Below, one piece after another: positions 45,351-55,635 of a stretch of 64,000 nt of DNA. A program made the translations under genes and the position numbers. The notes below the pieces were generated by a model that saw only the letters and a list, made by a program, of their open reading frames with translations, was not told the DNA's origin and made no database searches. Within the stretch, counting starts at the first letter, position 1. Every line of letters starts with the position of its first letter. This stretch comes from Lomentospora prolificans (Eukaryota; Ascomycota; Sordariomycetes; Microascales; Microascaceae): positions 372,001-436,000 of the forward strand of contig JARFXM010000008.1 in assembly GCA_029532625.1 (NCBI GenBank), read 5' to 3'.

Positions 45351-48237
45351 TGCTGCGTCGTCCAACGAGGCGGCCCTCGGCTTGGGCGCCAATGCTTTGG
45401 GGTCTACCAAAGATTGGTTGTGGGCAAGCCTCGTGTTCGGGAAGGGTTATTGAGTCAAATTTTGAGACACTCTTCGGAATTTCGTGGTGTTTCCCGTTCG
45501 TCTTCTCCTCTCGCGCCGTTGTTATTTTGTTGCTGTCGGCGATCGAAATAGCCAAGGGCGTTCCCAAGGCTACTTTGCACAAGTGCGGCCTGTTGTTCAG
45601 GGGTAAGGCTGACCAACCCGGCACGATGACATGCGTTGGCGGAAAACGACGAGAGCCGACATGGATTGACGACAAGTTCAGTCCACTGCGCCAGAGGTGT
45701 CGAAAGGGAAGCCTTCTGGCGAGAAACCGGCGCCGTTTCGAAGGGTTGGGGGAGAGATTGTCGGATGTCGAGTGAGGATGTGAGGGAGAATTTTGGGTGC
45801 TGGGGGACTTGGAAGGGGAAAAAAAAAGACGAGGGGCGTTGACAGCACCAGATTGGTTCTGGAACAGCCCTAGGAATAATGACAGGTACTTCAACCCGCT
45901 GTGCTTTGTCCTTTGTTCCTGGCCCAGGCGCTAAAATGGGACCCAGACCAACCCAGATGAAGGTACCTGGCTTGACCTTTAGGGTGTTAGATTCCCCGCT
46001 TAGCAGCCACGCGAAAATTGACCTTGCCCCTTTCTCGATGATCTCCCTTCTATCTTCTATCAGAGAAGAATACTTCAGAAGAGCTCTGGAAGGTCTTGAG
46101 GTCGGCTCGGGGGGGGTTGGATGAAGATGAGACAAGAGACGGGATGAGGTAGGTCCCGTCCCGACCTCTACTCCGTAAAGTCGGCTGCTCTGTGGGATGT
46201 TGTACAGGGTCCTTTAAGGTTACGGGTGGATGCGTATATAAGGTACAGGTATAAATCATTTAATATCCAGGGCCTGAAGAATACCCGGATTGCGCTATTG
46301 CTTCAGAAGTCTTGAATCAGGCAGATCCGCGACTATGCATGGCTCGAGGTAGAAACGAAGCGACTGTGACATGCAGCTAAGAAAATAGCGATACGATCGC
46401 TGGCGCCTACAGCATTTTCAAGCCTAATAAAGGGGCAGATGCAAACAATGACGGCAAAGCAAGCCACCAGAAGTGTTGAGGCCTTTCCGTAATACATGTT
46501 CCCCCTTTCTGCTCGATTGGATCATTGGGGTTGGAGGGGGCCTCTACTAATTAGGAGATGCGCCATGCCACCAAGATCGTTGTGTGACGGAGAGAAGGAG
46601 GCCCCGTACTATTACTGGAGAGGGGAGGTGGGTAAAGCGGCTTCATTCGCCAACTGATATTAGTGTGTGCTGGAGCAGATCTGAAGCACCCCGGATGTTT
46701 TTCGAGAGACCAAAAAGGGAAACTTGGAAGGGACGAGGGGACTACGACCATGGCTGGTGGGATCTGAGGTCCGGGCTTCTTTGTGGAGACAGTTTGAGAA
46801 GATTGAAAGTAAAGCTTCGGCCATCTCATTCGCGGGGTGGGTACCTTTCAAGTACATGCACAGACTCAAGTGACAATCTTCTCGGTAATGTATCCGTGCT
46901 GTTGTACTTACTGTAATATCAACTCGTCCACGTTCTGTCCGCTCATGCGAAGGAAGACTTTGGGAGCTGGCCAAGCACTGGTCGTGCTACAAGTAGGCCG
47001 GAGCTCCTGCTATTACAGGGGTGTCGACGAATATCATCCGTGGATCAATTCTATCCCACGCAGTCGCAAAGGCGGTGACCACAAATGGAGAAATGGCAAG
47101 CCAAATCGAGGATCCCAAATGGGCAACCAGCAGGCATGCCAGTAGCACCACTAGGTAACGCTGGCCACAGTCTCCCCTTTGAAAATCACAATTAGCACCA
47201 GGCCTGAAGCCAGCAAGGGACAGTCAATCTTAACAGCCGGCAGCTAGGACACTGGCAACGTAAATACAATGGAGAGTGATATGGGTCGCCAGCGGTGATT
47301 GTAATGACGATTGACCCATATGCTGGCCCTTCTAATGTCGAGAGCCCCATCACCGTACCACGCCGCCGTTACAAATTATACCAGAAATGGGAGTCGTTCA
47401 TTTCGCCGCCTTGCTACAACCTAGCCAGCGTCGCATGCCTTTGCACTCGACACTATTCTCAGTAGGAGATGGAAAGCAAGGCATATCAACCAGCATAAAC
47501 TATCGCAATGGGAAAGATGATTGCTCCATCTAGATGGCTGTAGAGACCACCGCAAGAGTGACGACGTCGACTCTGGATGCCCAAGAGCTTCTTGCTCCCT
47601 GCATATCACTAATGCCTCTTCGATCCTAGTTGGGGAGTGACTCTTTTTTGTCAGGCAGGGGAGTTATTAATTGACGACTGGGCCCAAGAGCGATCAATAG
47701 ACCTGCCATTGCCGAGTGGTAAAGAGCAGTTGTATCCACAATGTCTCCATCTATCAAGGAACACATCTCCATCTGAATCCAGTATCTTGTTCGGAGAGCT
47801 CGCCATCATGGGACCATGGGTCTCCATATCCCTCTATCGCTGGCTGCTACAGTTCCACGTCTTTGATCGAGAAATCTTGGGCTTACATGTACCCTGTGCT
47901 CTCTGTCAATTGATATTCCCCCCCTGACAATCCAATTTGGGATCAAAAATGTACCTCCCTCCGAGTTTGCGTAGACCCTTATCGATTCGAGCCCCCACTG
48001 TTTCAGCTCCTCGTGGAGAGCTCGACTAGTTTTACTTCTGCAATCAAGATTGAAGCTTAGCATCAATTTCACCCCGCATGAGCCCAAGACATTGAACAGG
48101 GCTCTCAATACTTTTTTCCTTCTTTGATATGCCTTCAGCTTGCCAGCTACCCTGCGGGCGCGTCTCGACTTGGAAGGTTAATCCTTGAGGCGAGAAAATC
48201 TTCGCTTCGAGAGACGTTACACGACCACAACACCAGC
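45351..48237. other. gene-poor stretch upstream of the ADF-H gene
   Basis: 45351 to about 45900 is probably the promoter and leader of the minus-strand ADF-H gene; the open frames there (up to 226 codons) are in competing frames and lack family resemblance. Nothing is recognised between 46300 and 48237. Confidence 0.4.
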
Positions 48238-48348
48238 AAGGAAGAAGCAACAACACTCTGACACATTTATAGGTAAGGAAGAAGCAACAACACTCTGACA
48301 CATCTATACGTAAGGAAGAAGCAACAACACTCTGACACATCTATACGT
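48238..48348. repeat. 37-bp tandem repeat, three copies
   Basis: Three head-to-tail units of 37 bp start at 48238, 48275 and 48312, each beginning AAGGAAGAAGCAACAACACT. Units 2 and 3 are identical; unit 1 differs at two bases near its end. It is a minisatellite in non-coding DNA, probably a recent expansion. Confidence 0.92.
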
Positions 48349-50396
48349 TGATGTACCTTGGTATAGCAGGATACAAAGCAGAAGGCGATCCATTATGGGC
48401 AACACCACGCAACAAGTGGTCATTATTACAGCACATCCGAGACCCGGTCCGTGCGGACACATGGAAGCACTCTCTAGCAGCAGCAGCGTCAAAGCGGACG
48501 CAACCACACTGCAACCCTCCCTCCCTCTGACCTTTTGGTGGTCCTTCCGCAGCTCCATGCACTTGGTCCATCCAGGCGATCCTCCGCTTTCCAGCAGTGC
48601 AGAAGCGGGAGGATCGTTTTTTGTTTTCTCTCCATCGCTCCCCTCTCTCTTCGGGCCCCTTTCTTTCTCTGTTTCTGGTTTGGTTTGCTGGTTGGGCTGC
48701 CATTCCGCGGATATGTAGATGGATATGCGACGAGGTAGGGCACCTACCCACTTTCAAGAAACTACATACTCAACTTCCTTTCTCCCTGCATCGCTCAGTA
48801 TTATCTATATTCCTGTCACAACGGGAGCTTAGTAACCGTCAGAACATGCTGCCTTGCCAATGTCTGGGAAAGCCCTGGTAAATGTCTGGCCACGATCAGA
48901 CACACCCGTCTCAGCCTCACTCACTCTGGACCTGGCCCTGGCCATTGACTTGACACTCTTTCTTCCCAGTCCCCCAGATGGTTAATAACTCTTTGCATGT
49001 ATGTGCAACCTCGGCCGGCACCGCTGTATATTACCCTAAAAACTGTTAAAACACAAAGGGCCCCGCAATAGCTGCAAGAAACCGGGCAGGCTCGGCCAGC
49101 TCGGTCGCCAGCTGGCCTAACTGAGACCCAGCGCAGCAGGAGCCCACCGAAAAGCACGCTGTGCTGGCTGGCTGGCTGGCTATTCTCAATCTCGCTCAGT
49201 GATTCACCCGCCCCGCCTAGCGAGCCCCGCCTAATACGACATTGAAGCTGGACCACATCTGGGGCCTCATGATAGATCCGCATGCCTAAATACTTACATG
49301 GAGCCTAGATCTGCTACCCCCTTTACCCAATGGCCTCCGAATAATGGGTGTGGTTCGTCACTCGACCATTTATTTCCTCCCTTTGTTCAACATTCACTAT
49401 ATACGTATCCATCAAGGAACTCCATCTGGCTTTGCTTCCTGTTATGTATAGATTGCCCTGTGCCACACATCTAAACCTGGAATACAAGGAACGACAGGTA
49501 AAGGGTTTCTTGCAATGAGGCCCCTATCTTCAAATAACCCTCCTTGGGCAATCCCGCCTGGCCGGATGAAGGAGAGACACATCTCGCCATGGACATTGTT
49601 CCGGGTAGATAGGCTCCGTATGTCGGCAATTGTATTCATGTAGCACGCCGTTTCTGTTTCTTCCGCTACAGTAAAGTCCCGACCGAACGGGACCCTGGCT
49701 TGCGGGTAACAGAGACATTGTATACGAAGTACCCGATCCGGTGCCATGATCCTGGTATCCCTTTCTCGGGCCTCTATACCTGCCGGCGAATACACTGTCC
49801 TAGACAACGTGGTGATTGTCACCAACCATGAAAGGAGTGTATTGGGGTTCGCAGGGGATAAAGAGGAAGGCCAAACAAGAAATCACCATCGACATCGCAG
49901 AATCAACCAAATTTAGATGCCCACACATACGTACATGTAAACACACACAGTCAAGGGAAACCGATTTGTATCATCGACATCATACACATACATGAAGCTG
50001 AACGGCAAAACCCCCCTTCCAACCCCACTACACATATCGCTTCGACTTTTAGATTTCAGTATCGCAATCGCCGGTTGACGATTGACCTGAGAGGCACTGA
50101 GGACGCCAGCTATCTCCAGGATTGTCTCTAGAAGACGTGGAAGAAGCGGTAGGTATGGCGAAAGGACAGAGAGGACCCAGTTCTGCGTTGAACACGCTTC
50201 CATAAACACATAATAGAGAAAGAGTGGAGGGAAAACGCCCAAGATCGTGAAGTGAATAGTCATTGTCTGGCAACTCCAATGCCCATTCCTACTCAGGCCG
50301 TGCTAATACCCCAGACCCGAGGTGACTTTCACGGAATCGTAGCTGAACATTGACGGACCACTTCCCCTTATCGATGTATTGGCCTTTTTTCCTGTT
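48349..50396. other. gene-poor stretch downstream of the PP2C gene
   Basis: No supported gene. A short CTGG repeat lies near 49163-49181. The right end is the 3' flank of the phosphatase gene. Confidence 0.4.
49163..49181. repeat. (CTGG)n microsatellite
   Basis: About four and a half tetranucleotide units in non-coding DNA. Confidence 0.7.
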
Positions 50397-52130
50397 TTAA
50401 GCCGTCGGCTTAGCCTTGCCTTCTGCTTCCGCTACAGCACTCGGTTCCTCTTCCGCTGTGCTCTCTAGAGCGGTTGGCTTGAAGCTGGCTGTGGGGGTGG
50501 CATCTTCCGATGCATCATTGGTCTTATCAGGAGCGGTAACGTCCGTCTCTTCACTGTCGCCACTGACGGGAGCCTTGTTTTTGCTATCCTGGTCCTCTTG
50601 TTGTTCCTTCTTGAAGCGGACAATCATGCAGGACAGGTTGTCCGTACTAAACCGGTTTAGGGCATGGTCGACCAACAGCTTAGCCGCTTCGTTAGGGTCC
50701 TCGATCTCTCGGACGAGGTCGACGGCCTCTTGATCCGAGCAAACGTCCCAAAGCTAATAGTGGTCAGTATGTTAGCGCTGCTCATTTTCTACACAACAGC
50801 GGTCGCCGAGGTGACGGTTAAAAAAACAAGGTTGTAAGACAGAACTTACGCCATCGCAGGCAATAATGATAAACTCATCAGCATCGGGTTGTATCACCGT
50901 CTCCGTTGTATACGGGTGGCCGGTTACAAGGTCCTTGATATAAGCATCTCCAAGAGCACGAGTGACCGCAAGGACACCATTGACTCTGTTATTGAGAATC
51001 AAGCCGCCGGCATTAGAAATTCGTCTACCCTCGTTTTCGTCACTGCCCTTGTGATCGTACGAGAGACGGAGAGCCTTCCCAGCCCTGCATAGAATGATAC
51101 GGGCGTCTCCGACGTTGGCGGTATACAGCACCCTACTGCGTAGTGGGACGCCCTTAGCCTTGCCAATATTGGTCTCAACGATGGCGTTGCCGTCCGGCTT
51201 GAAGTTACTACTATCCTCTGCTTTAGGCGCGTCGCTGGGAGGCGGTACAGCAGATAGGCGCTTCGAGGCCAGGGAAGCAGAGGGTGGCTGTTGGGGGCGA
51301 TCCTCCCAGCGAAGGACGGCGATTGCAGCGGTGCAGCCGCTATTCTTAAGCGGAAGCTTTTCTAACTGCGAGTCTACAGCTGTAAATGTCTGGTCCAGGA
51401 GCTCAGGCATAGGCACTGTCGGGTTCTTGCGAACAACCTCCTCAAGGATCAGGTGAAGCTTCTTGCCGCACCAATCAGCTGCAAAAGTACCAGCATGTCC
51501 ATCAAAAATGGCAAAATAGCCATTATCTGTCTCGACGCTATCGTCATCAGTGTCGGCGAGGTCTGCCTTTCCCTTCCCAAGGGCCGGAGTGAGAAAGTTA
51601 TACAAGAAGGCGTGGGTATCCTCCATAGTACGACGACATTTTCTGTTGCGGTCTTCCCAAACACCAACCTGGAAGGTTGACTTGGGGCCGGGGAGAGACT
51701 CGCCGGCGGAGTTGTTGTGTGCGTTCGCGCTCGCGGACGAGGCTGCGTCTTTGCCTAGCTTCGAGCCGGAGCTCTGGGAGCTAGCTTCAGGATTACTACC
51801 TCTGCCACCCTGGCTAAAGTTCAACGAGTTCTTCGCGCTCGCCAGGAGGCTGCTGGCTTTACCGCTCACCCCACTGCTCCTTCGTTTTTTATCCGACGAG
51901 CCGCCGATATCCTGCCTGGTAGGGAGGCCGCCATTGCCACTTCGTTTCTCGCCGCTATTAGCGGCCTGATCGATGGGGTTCGTAATAGAGGAGGCTGCAG
52001 CAGGCGGGGTGCTGGCAACCGTGGAAGAAGTCGAGTTCGCGGTGGGTTCAGGGGATGGCTGCTTGCTCTCGGACTTGGGGCTGTCGGTGTCGCTCTTTCC
52101 AACAGACGATGAGGAACCTCCACCAAACAT
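50397..52130 (-). CDS. PP2C-type Ser/Thr protein phosphatase (Ptc1-like)
   Basis: Mg/Mn-dependent phosphatase; yeast Ptc-type enzymes switch off MAPK stress pathways such as Hog1. Two exons, 50850-52130 and 50397-50753, encode 545 residues; the intron splits DG/LWDV (GTAAGT to ATTAG). After a Ser-rich N-terminal region of about 150 residues come all PP2C motifs: GVWEDRNRKCRRTMEDTHAF (MED at about 169-171), YFAIFDGHAG (about 205-214), TANVGDARIILCR, GVLAVTRALGDAYIKD, FIIIACDGLWDV and STDNLSCMIVRF. Metal-binding Asp residues are present. A low-complexity insert of about 60 residues lies before TANVGDAR, and the C-terminal tail is acidic and Ala/Thr-rich. The start is the first ATG (MFGGGSSSS) after a long ATG-free leader. 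Ptc1 is the closest guess. Confidence 0.94.
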
Positions 52131-52822
52131 TCTATTTAGCAGACCCCCTCCTGGGGAGGAGATGCTGCGTCGCTTGTTGCCTGCCAGTTTGTAAAGAGTT
52201 GCAGAAGGTTGTTCCGGATGCCACGCGTCGCCCTGAGATGGGGGATGTGACAAAAAAGGATTGAGTTCGGAAGTCGGGAGGTTGTAGGTGGTAGGTGGGG
52301 GATTTGGCGGGGGGGAATCAGGATCGGTTCGACGTATTGTTGGCGCCTGGCCACACACGACTTTGCTAGGATCGGCCTAATAGAGTTCGCCTGGCCACAC
52401 TATGGTTGGGCACGTGGATTTCGGACCCGCGGGCTGCGCGCAAGAGCCGTAGCAATGTGTACAATAATTATTGAACGTTTGAGATGGGAAAATGGTCGAC
52501 TGTAGCGCGGCGGAAGGGCTCCCACGGACGGCAGAGGTTTGTGGATTTTTTTGTTGGATGCAAGACGTTTCTTGGATGTTGCAACAAAGAATGAGGTAGA
52601 GTTCTTGTCGAGGCAAGTCGAATGGAGGGGCAGATGACAAAGCCCTGAGAACAGAAAGCACGAGTGAGGCGAGTGTAGTCGTGGGTACGGACAGGTCAGA
52701 GAGGTGTCTCCTCAGGGGACCTTCCGCTTTCAGCACCAACAAAGTTGGGGTCCGGTGAATGGAGCCTGGCTGGCCACTGGATTGGTTTGCCAGCGTCTGG
52801 GGCGCGGGCAGGCGAGGCGGTT
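52131..52822 (-). promoter_or_regulatory. ATG-free leader of the PP2C gene
   Basis: Read on the minus strand, no ATG occurs for about 690 bases before the PP2C start, whereas about ten would be expected by chance. The 76 codons before the ATG are also open in the same frame. This suggests a transcribed leader selected against upstream starts, or an N-terminal extension begun at a non-ATG codon. Confidence 0.5.
52344..52400. repeat. 13-bp direct repeat in the PP2C leader
   Basis: CGCCTGGCCACAC occurs at 52344-52356 and again at 52388-52400, 44 bp apart. A short direct duplication of unknown role. Confidence 0.7.
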
Positions 52823-54143
52823 CATTGATCAAGATGGGCGGTTCAACACTGCCAACACAGCCGCTAATCTATTTATACTTCGTGGCCTTCCCGTATGCGT
52901 ACAGCTCGTTGACCATCATTCATAGGTGTGACGTAACGAAGCGGCGTCACTAGAAGTAAAAAAACGAAACAAAAAGATTCTGCAATGACGAGAGAACCTA
53001 TGCAACAATGTTGATTCAGAATGGTCAGTCATCTGCGGGCGAGTCCCCCCTTTACCTATTAGATTCACCAAACTCTCCGAAATGATTGCGATAGGCTAGT
53101 TGACCTCGTGGACTATTATAGAACTTCACTTGGGACTAGTGCGATGGAGGACTGCTTCGAGCTCCACCAGCATTTATGGAGAACGTCGCTCGCCCGCAAT
53201 GTGCACAGGGATCAGCCGCCTTCAACTTGCTACACCTTGAACAAGGAGGGTCCTCTGAGCCTCCTCAACAACAAGCAACTGGCTGCGTTAGCTACTCCCC
53301 CGGCCTTCATGGCTTGGTCACGACTATCTTGCCTAACCCACCACAAATGCTGCTGGGGGCTTCAACTTTTAGCGCTGGGCGAGCCAACATTGAAACCCAG
53401 AATCGATCTGACGGGCGTTTCACATGGATTCTGGAAGGTTCAGCCGATAAAAACCAGCAGGGAAGCTGATGCAATCAACCACTACGGAAACACCAGCTTT
53501 GTCCCTCACGCCCGGCTTGGATGTCGCTTTGCATAAGGCATCCCAAGAAGCAGCTGCTTAATGACGGCAGGGGCTTGAATCCGCTTCGGCACCAACCGTG
53601 CTTTATGTTCATGGACTATAGAGTGCTGGTCACTTGCTTTGAACTCGACTGGAAATTAGTCAGGCAAAGTCGATCAATCTCTCCTCGCTCTGAATTCTAC
53701 AAACCGGGATGCTCGATCCTTCAACAGTAAACTTTTGAAGGGCTCACGGCTATCATCAGCAGCAGATTTGTAGTGGCTAGGAAAAGACTGGCTCCGAATG
53801 ATCCATTGAGACAACCGAGGCGCCAAAGCTGTCGTGATAATGCTCTTTTCTCTCGCCTCTTGCGGATACAGCCCATGGACGGGTGGATGGATCACTTTAA
53901 TTTCGCGGCAAAGATGATACAAAAACGCCATTTCTCCTCCAATATCATTGCTCCTTTAGTCTCGGCAAGACCACGTAAAACTATGACATCAATGGGGCGA
54001 GCCGTTGCTTACAACGGGAAGCCAAGTATTACTGATGATGTATTACCACAAAGGCCGAATGGTCGTAAGGTGTATTTGGTTCGGAAGCGTTGTCCGTAGC
54101 AGTTCTCCCCATGGGCGCAGCAGCTTCCACGGAGAAATACCTA
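52823..54143. other. intergenic
   Basis: PP2C promoter at the left, VPS2 3' flank at the right. The plus-strand open frame 53108-53536 (142 codons) has no coding character I can defend. Confidence 0.45.
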
Positions 54144-55114
54144 CTATCGCCTCAGACTATCCAGGCGCGCTTGCAAATCGTCGTCTTCGCCAATAGCCTG
54201 TGCAACCTTTCCTTCAGGCACAGCAGCTGCTTGCAAGCCGGTTGGAGTTTCGCCGAGCTGTAAGAAAAGTGAGTTAGTATAGACTGTCACCGCGCAAATT
54301 GAACGGCTGCGTGAGAAGAAGCCAAGACTGACCGCCTGGTTCAAATCAACTCCGATTTCTTCAAGAACTTGCTCTACCACCTCTTCTCCCTCTTCTTCTG
54401 CCCCAACATCCATCGCATCATCGATCGCATCGTCCATCATCTCTTGCCTCTGCTCCATGATATCGTTCTCTCTCTCAAATTCCATAGCGATCTTCGCAAG
54501 GCCAGGTAGGTTCATCTGCCGGTTCATGCTGCCTAGTGCCATTGTAGCGCCCTTCATTGCTTGCATCATTTGTTCGTTCGATCGATACGTCTATATGACG
54601 GTGGACGTTAGCAACACCCCGCCAAATGTCTCATCTGCCGAATCAATTCCAGAATATCATTCAACGTACCTGCAGGCGGAGAGAAATCTTCTGCAATTGA
54701 CTTCTCATGTCATAGAATTTCTCGATATACCTGATATCCCATGAGTAACCGCTCGTGAAGTAACACCGTTGGTATGACAACGGACCTTCTCGTCCTAACG
54801 AGGTCCTTTGCTTGAATTTTGCATGCGCCCATCTGGCCCTTCTGTGCGGACGTCTTGATTTGTTGTATCAGTGTCTTCTCCTGCTTCTCCAGCTTGACGC
54901 GGAGTTGATCCAGCTCTCGGATGGCCTTGTCGAGTGATCTCTGGTTCTTTCGTAGACGCTCTGCAGGCGTCATTCGCTTGCCAAACATGTACTCGAGTAT
55001 CTAAGTCTCGCGGCGTTAGACTGTTTGCTCGCGTAATTCAGCTGCCTAGACCGACGGGATACGACGCCGGACAGTCTGCGGTTTTGGAGATGAAGAGGGG
55101 CCACACACATTCAT
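54144..55114 (-). CDS. VPS2: ESCRT-III subunit Vps2/Did4 (CHMP2)
   Basis: ESCRT-III filament subunit that caps the Snf7 polymer and recruits Vps4 during multivesicular body formation on endosomes. Five exons, 55109-55114, 54786-55000, 54670-54730, 54333-54590 and 54144-54257, give 217 residues. The first coding exon is only ATG AAT; the protein begins MNILEYMFGKRMTPAERLRK, matching the membrane-inserting N-terminus of homologues better than the internal Met at 54988. The basic helical hairpin (LVRTRRYIEKFYDMRSQLQ, TYRSNEQMMQAMKGAT) is followed by acidic helices (QEMMDDAIDDAMD, VLEEIGVDLNQA) and a C-terminal MIM1 for Vps4 (DDDLQARLDSLRR). Length fits the family. It is divergent from FZO1. Confidence 0.95.
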
Positions 55115-55635
55115 GATAACGGTATTCTGAGACTCGACACGGAGCTTGAAGAGCAAGGGATTAGAGGTATCGCAGGTGCCGAGGAACTCGGTGGTGGGAG
55201 AGATGGTGTTCGCAATAGAGAGAGCGAGGTGCGATGAGGGACAACAGGATGGTTGGAGATCCAAGCGAGCTGCATGAAGTCGTCACTGCTCGCCAACTGC
55301 CTGGCCCAGCTTGAGTGAGCGGACAATCGGGGTTCCACTTCTCCTCTTTAAGCCAAGGTGGGCCCGGCCGGGCCACTCACGATAAGATAAGTCGGAATTA
55401 TTTCGGCAATTTACCCGAACGCGACGCTTGGACGACATGTCCTTGAACTCTTCATTACGTACGCGACGAAATTTGCCTCCACTGACCAACCAGCCGGGAT
55501 ACTGCAATCATGCGACCGAACCCCCAATAATTCGTCGTGTTTAACGATTTCTAAACAATCAACAACAGGTCCTGGCACACCGTTTACCTCCACATACGCC
55601 CCTTATGATCATGCAACGATAATCCAGCTACCGAA
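55115..55635. promoter_or_regulatory. shared divergent promoter VPS2 / FZO1
   Basis: The start codons of VPS2 (minus) and FZO1 (plus) are 521 bp apart and face outward. A CCAAT motif lies at 55524-55528, about 110 bases before FZO1. No TATA box is apparent. Shared regulation is inferred from layout only. Confidence 0.5.

Noticed and set aside
45331..46135. Minus-strand frames of 187 and 226 codons upstream of the ADF-H start
   Set aside because: They compete in different frames, have no family resemblance and lie where the ADF-H leader should be.
48238..48348. CRISPR-like array
   Set aside because: Units are directly contiguous with no spacers and the genome is eukaryotic; it is a minisatellite.
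53108..53536. Plus-strand frame of 142 codons between PP2C and VPS2
   Set aside because: No codon bias, no domain, and an overlapping frame of similar length; probably chance.
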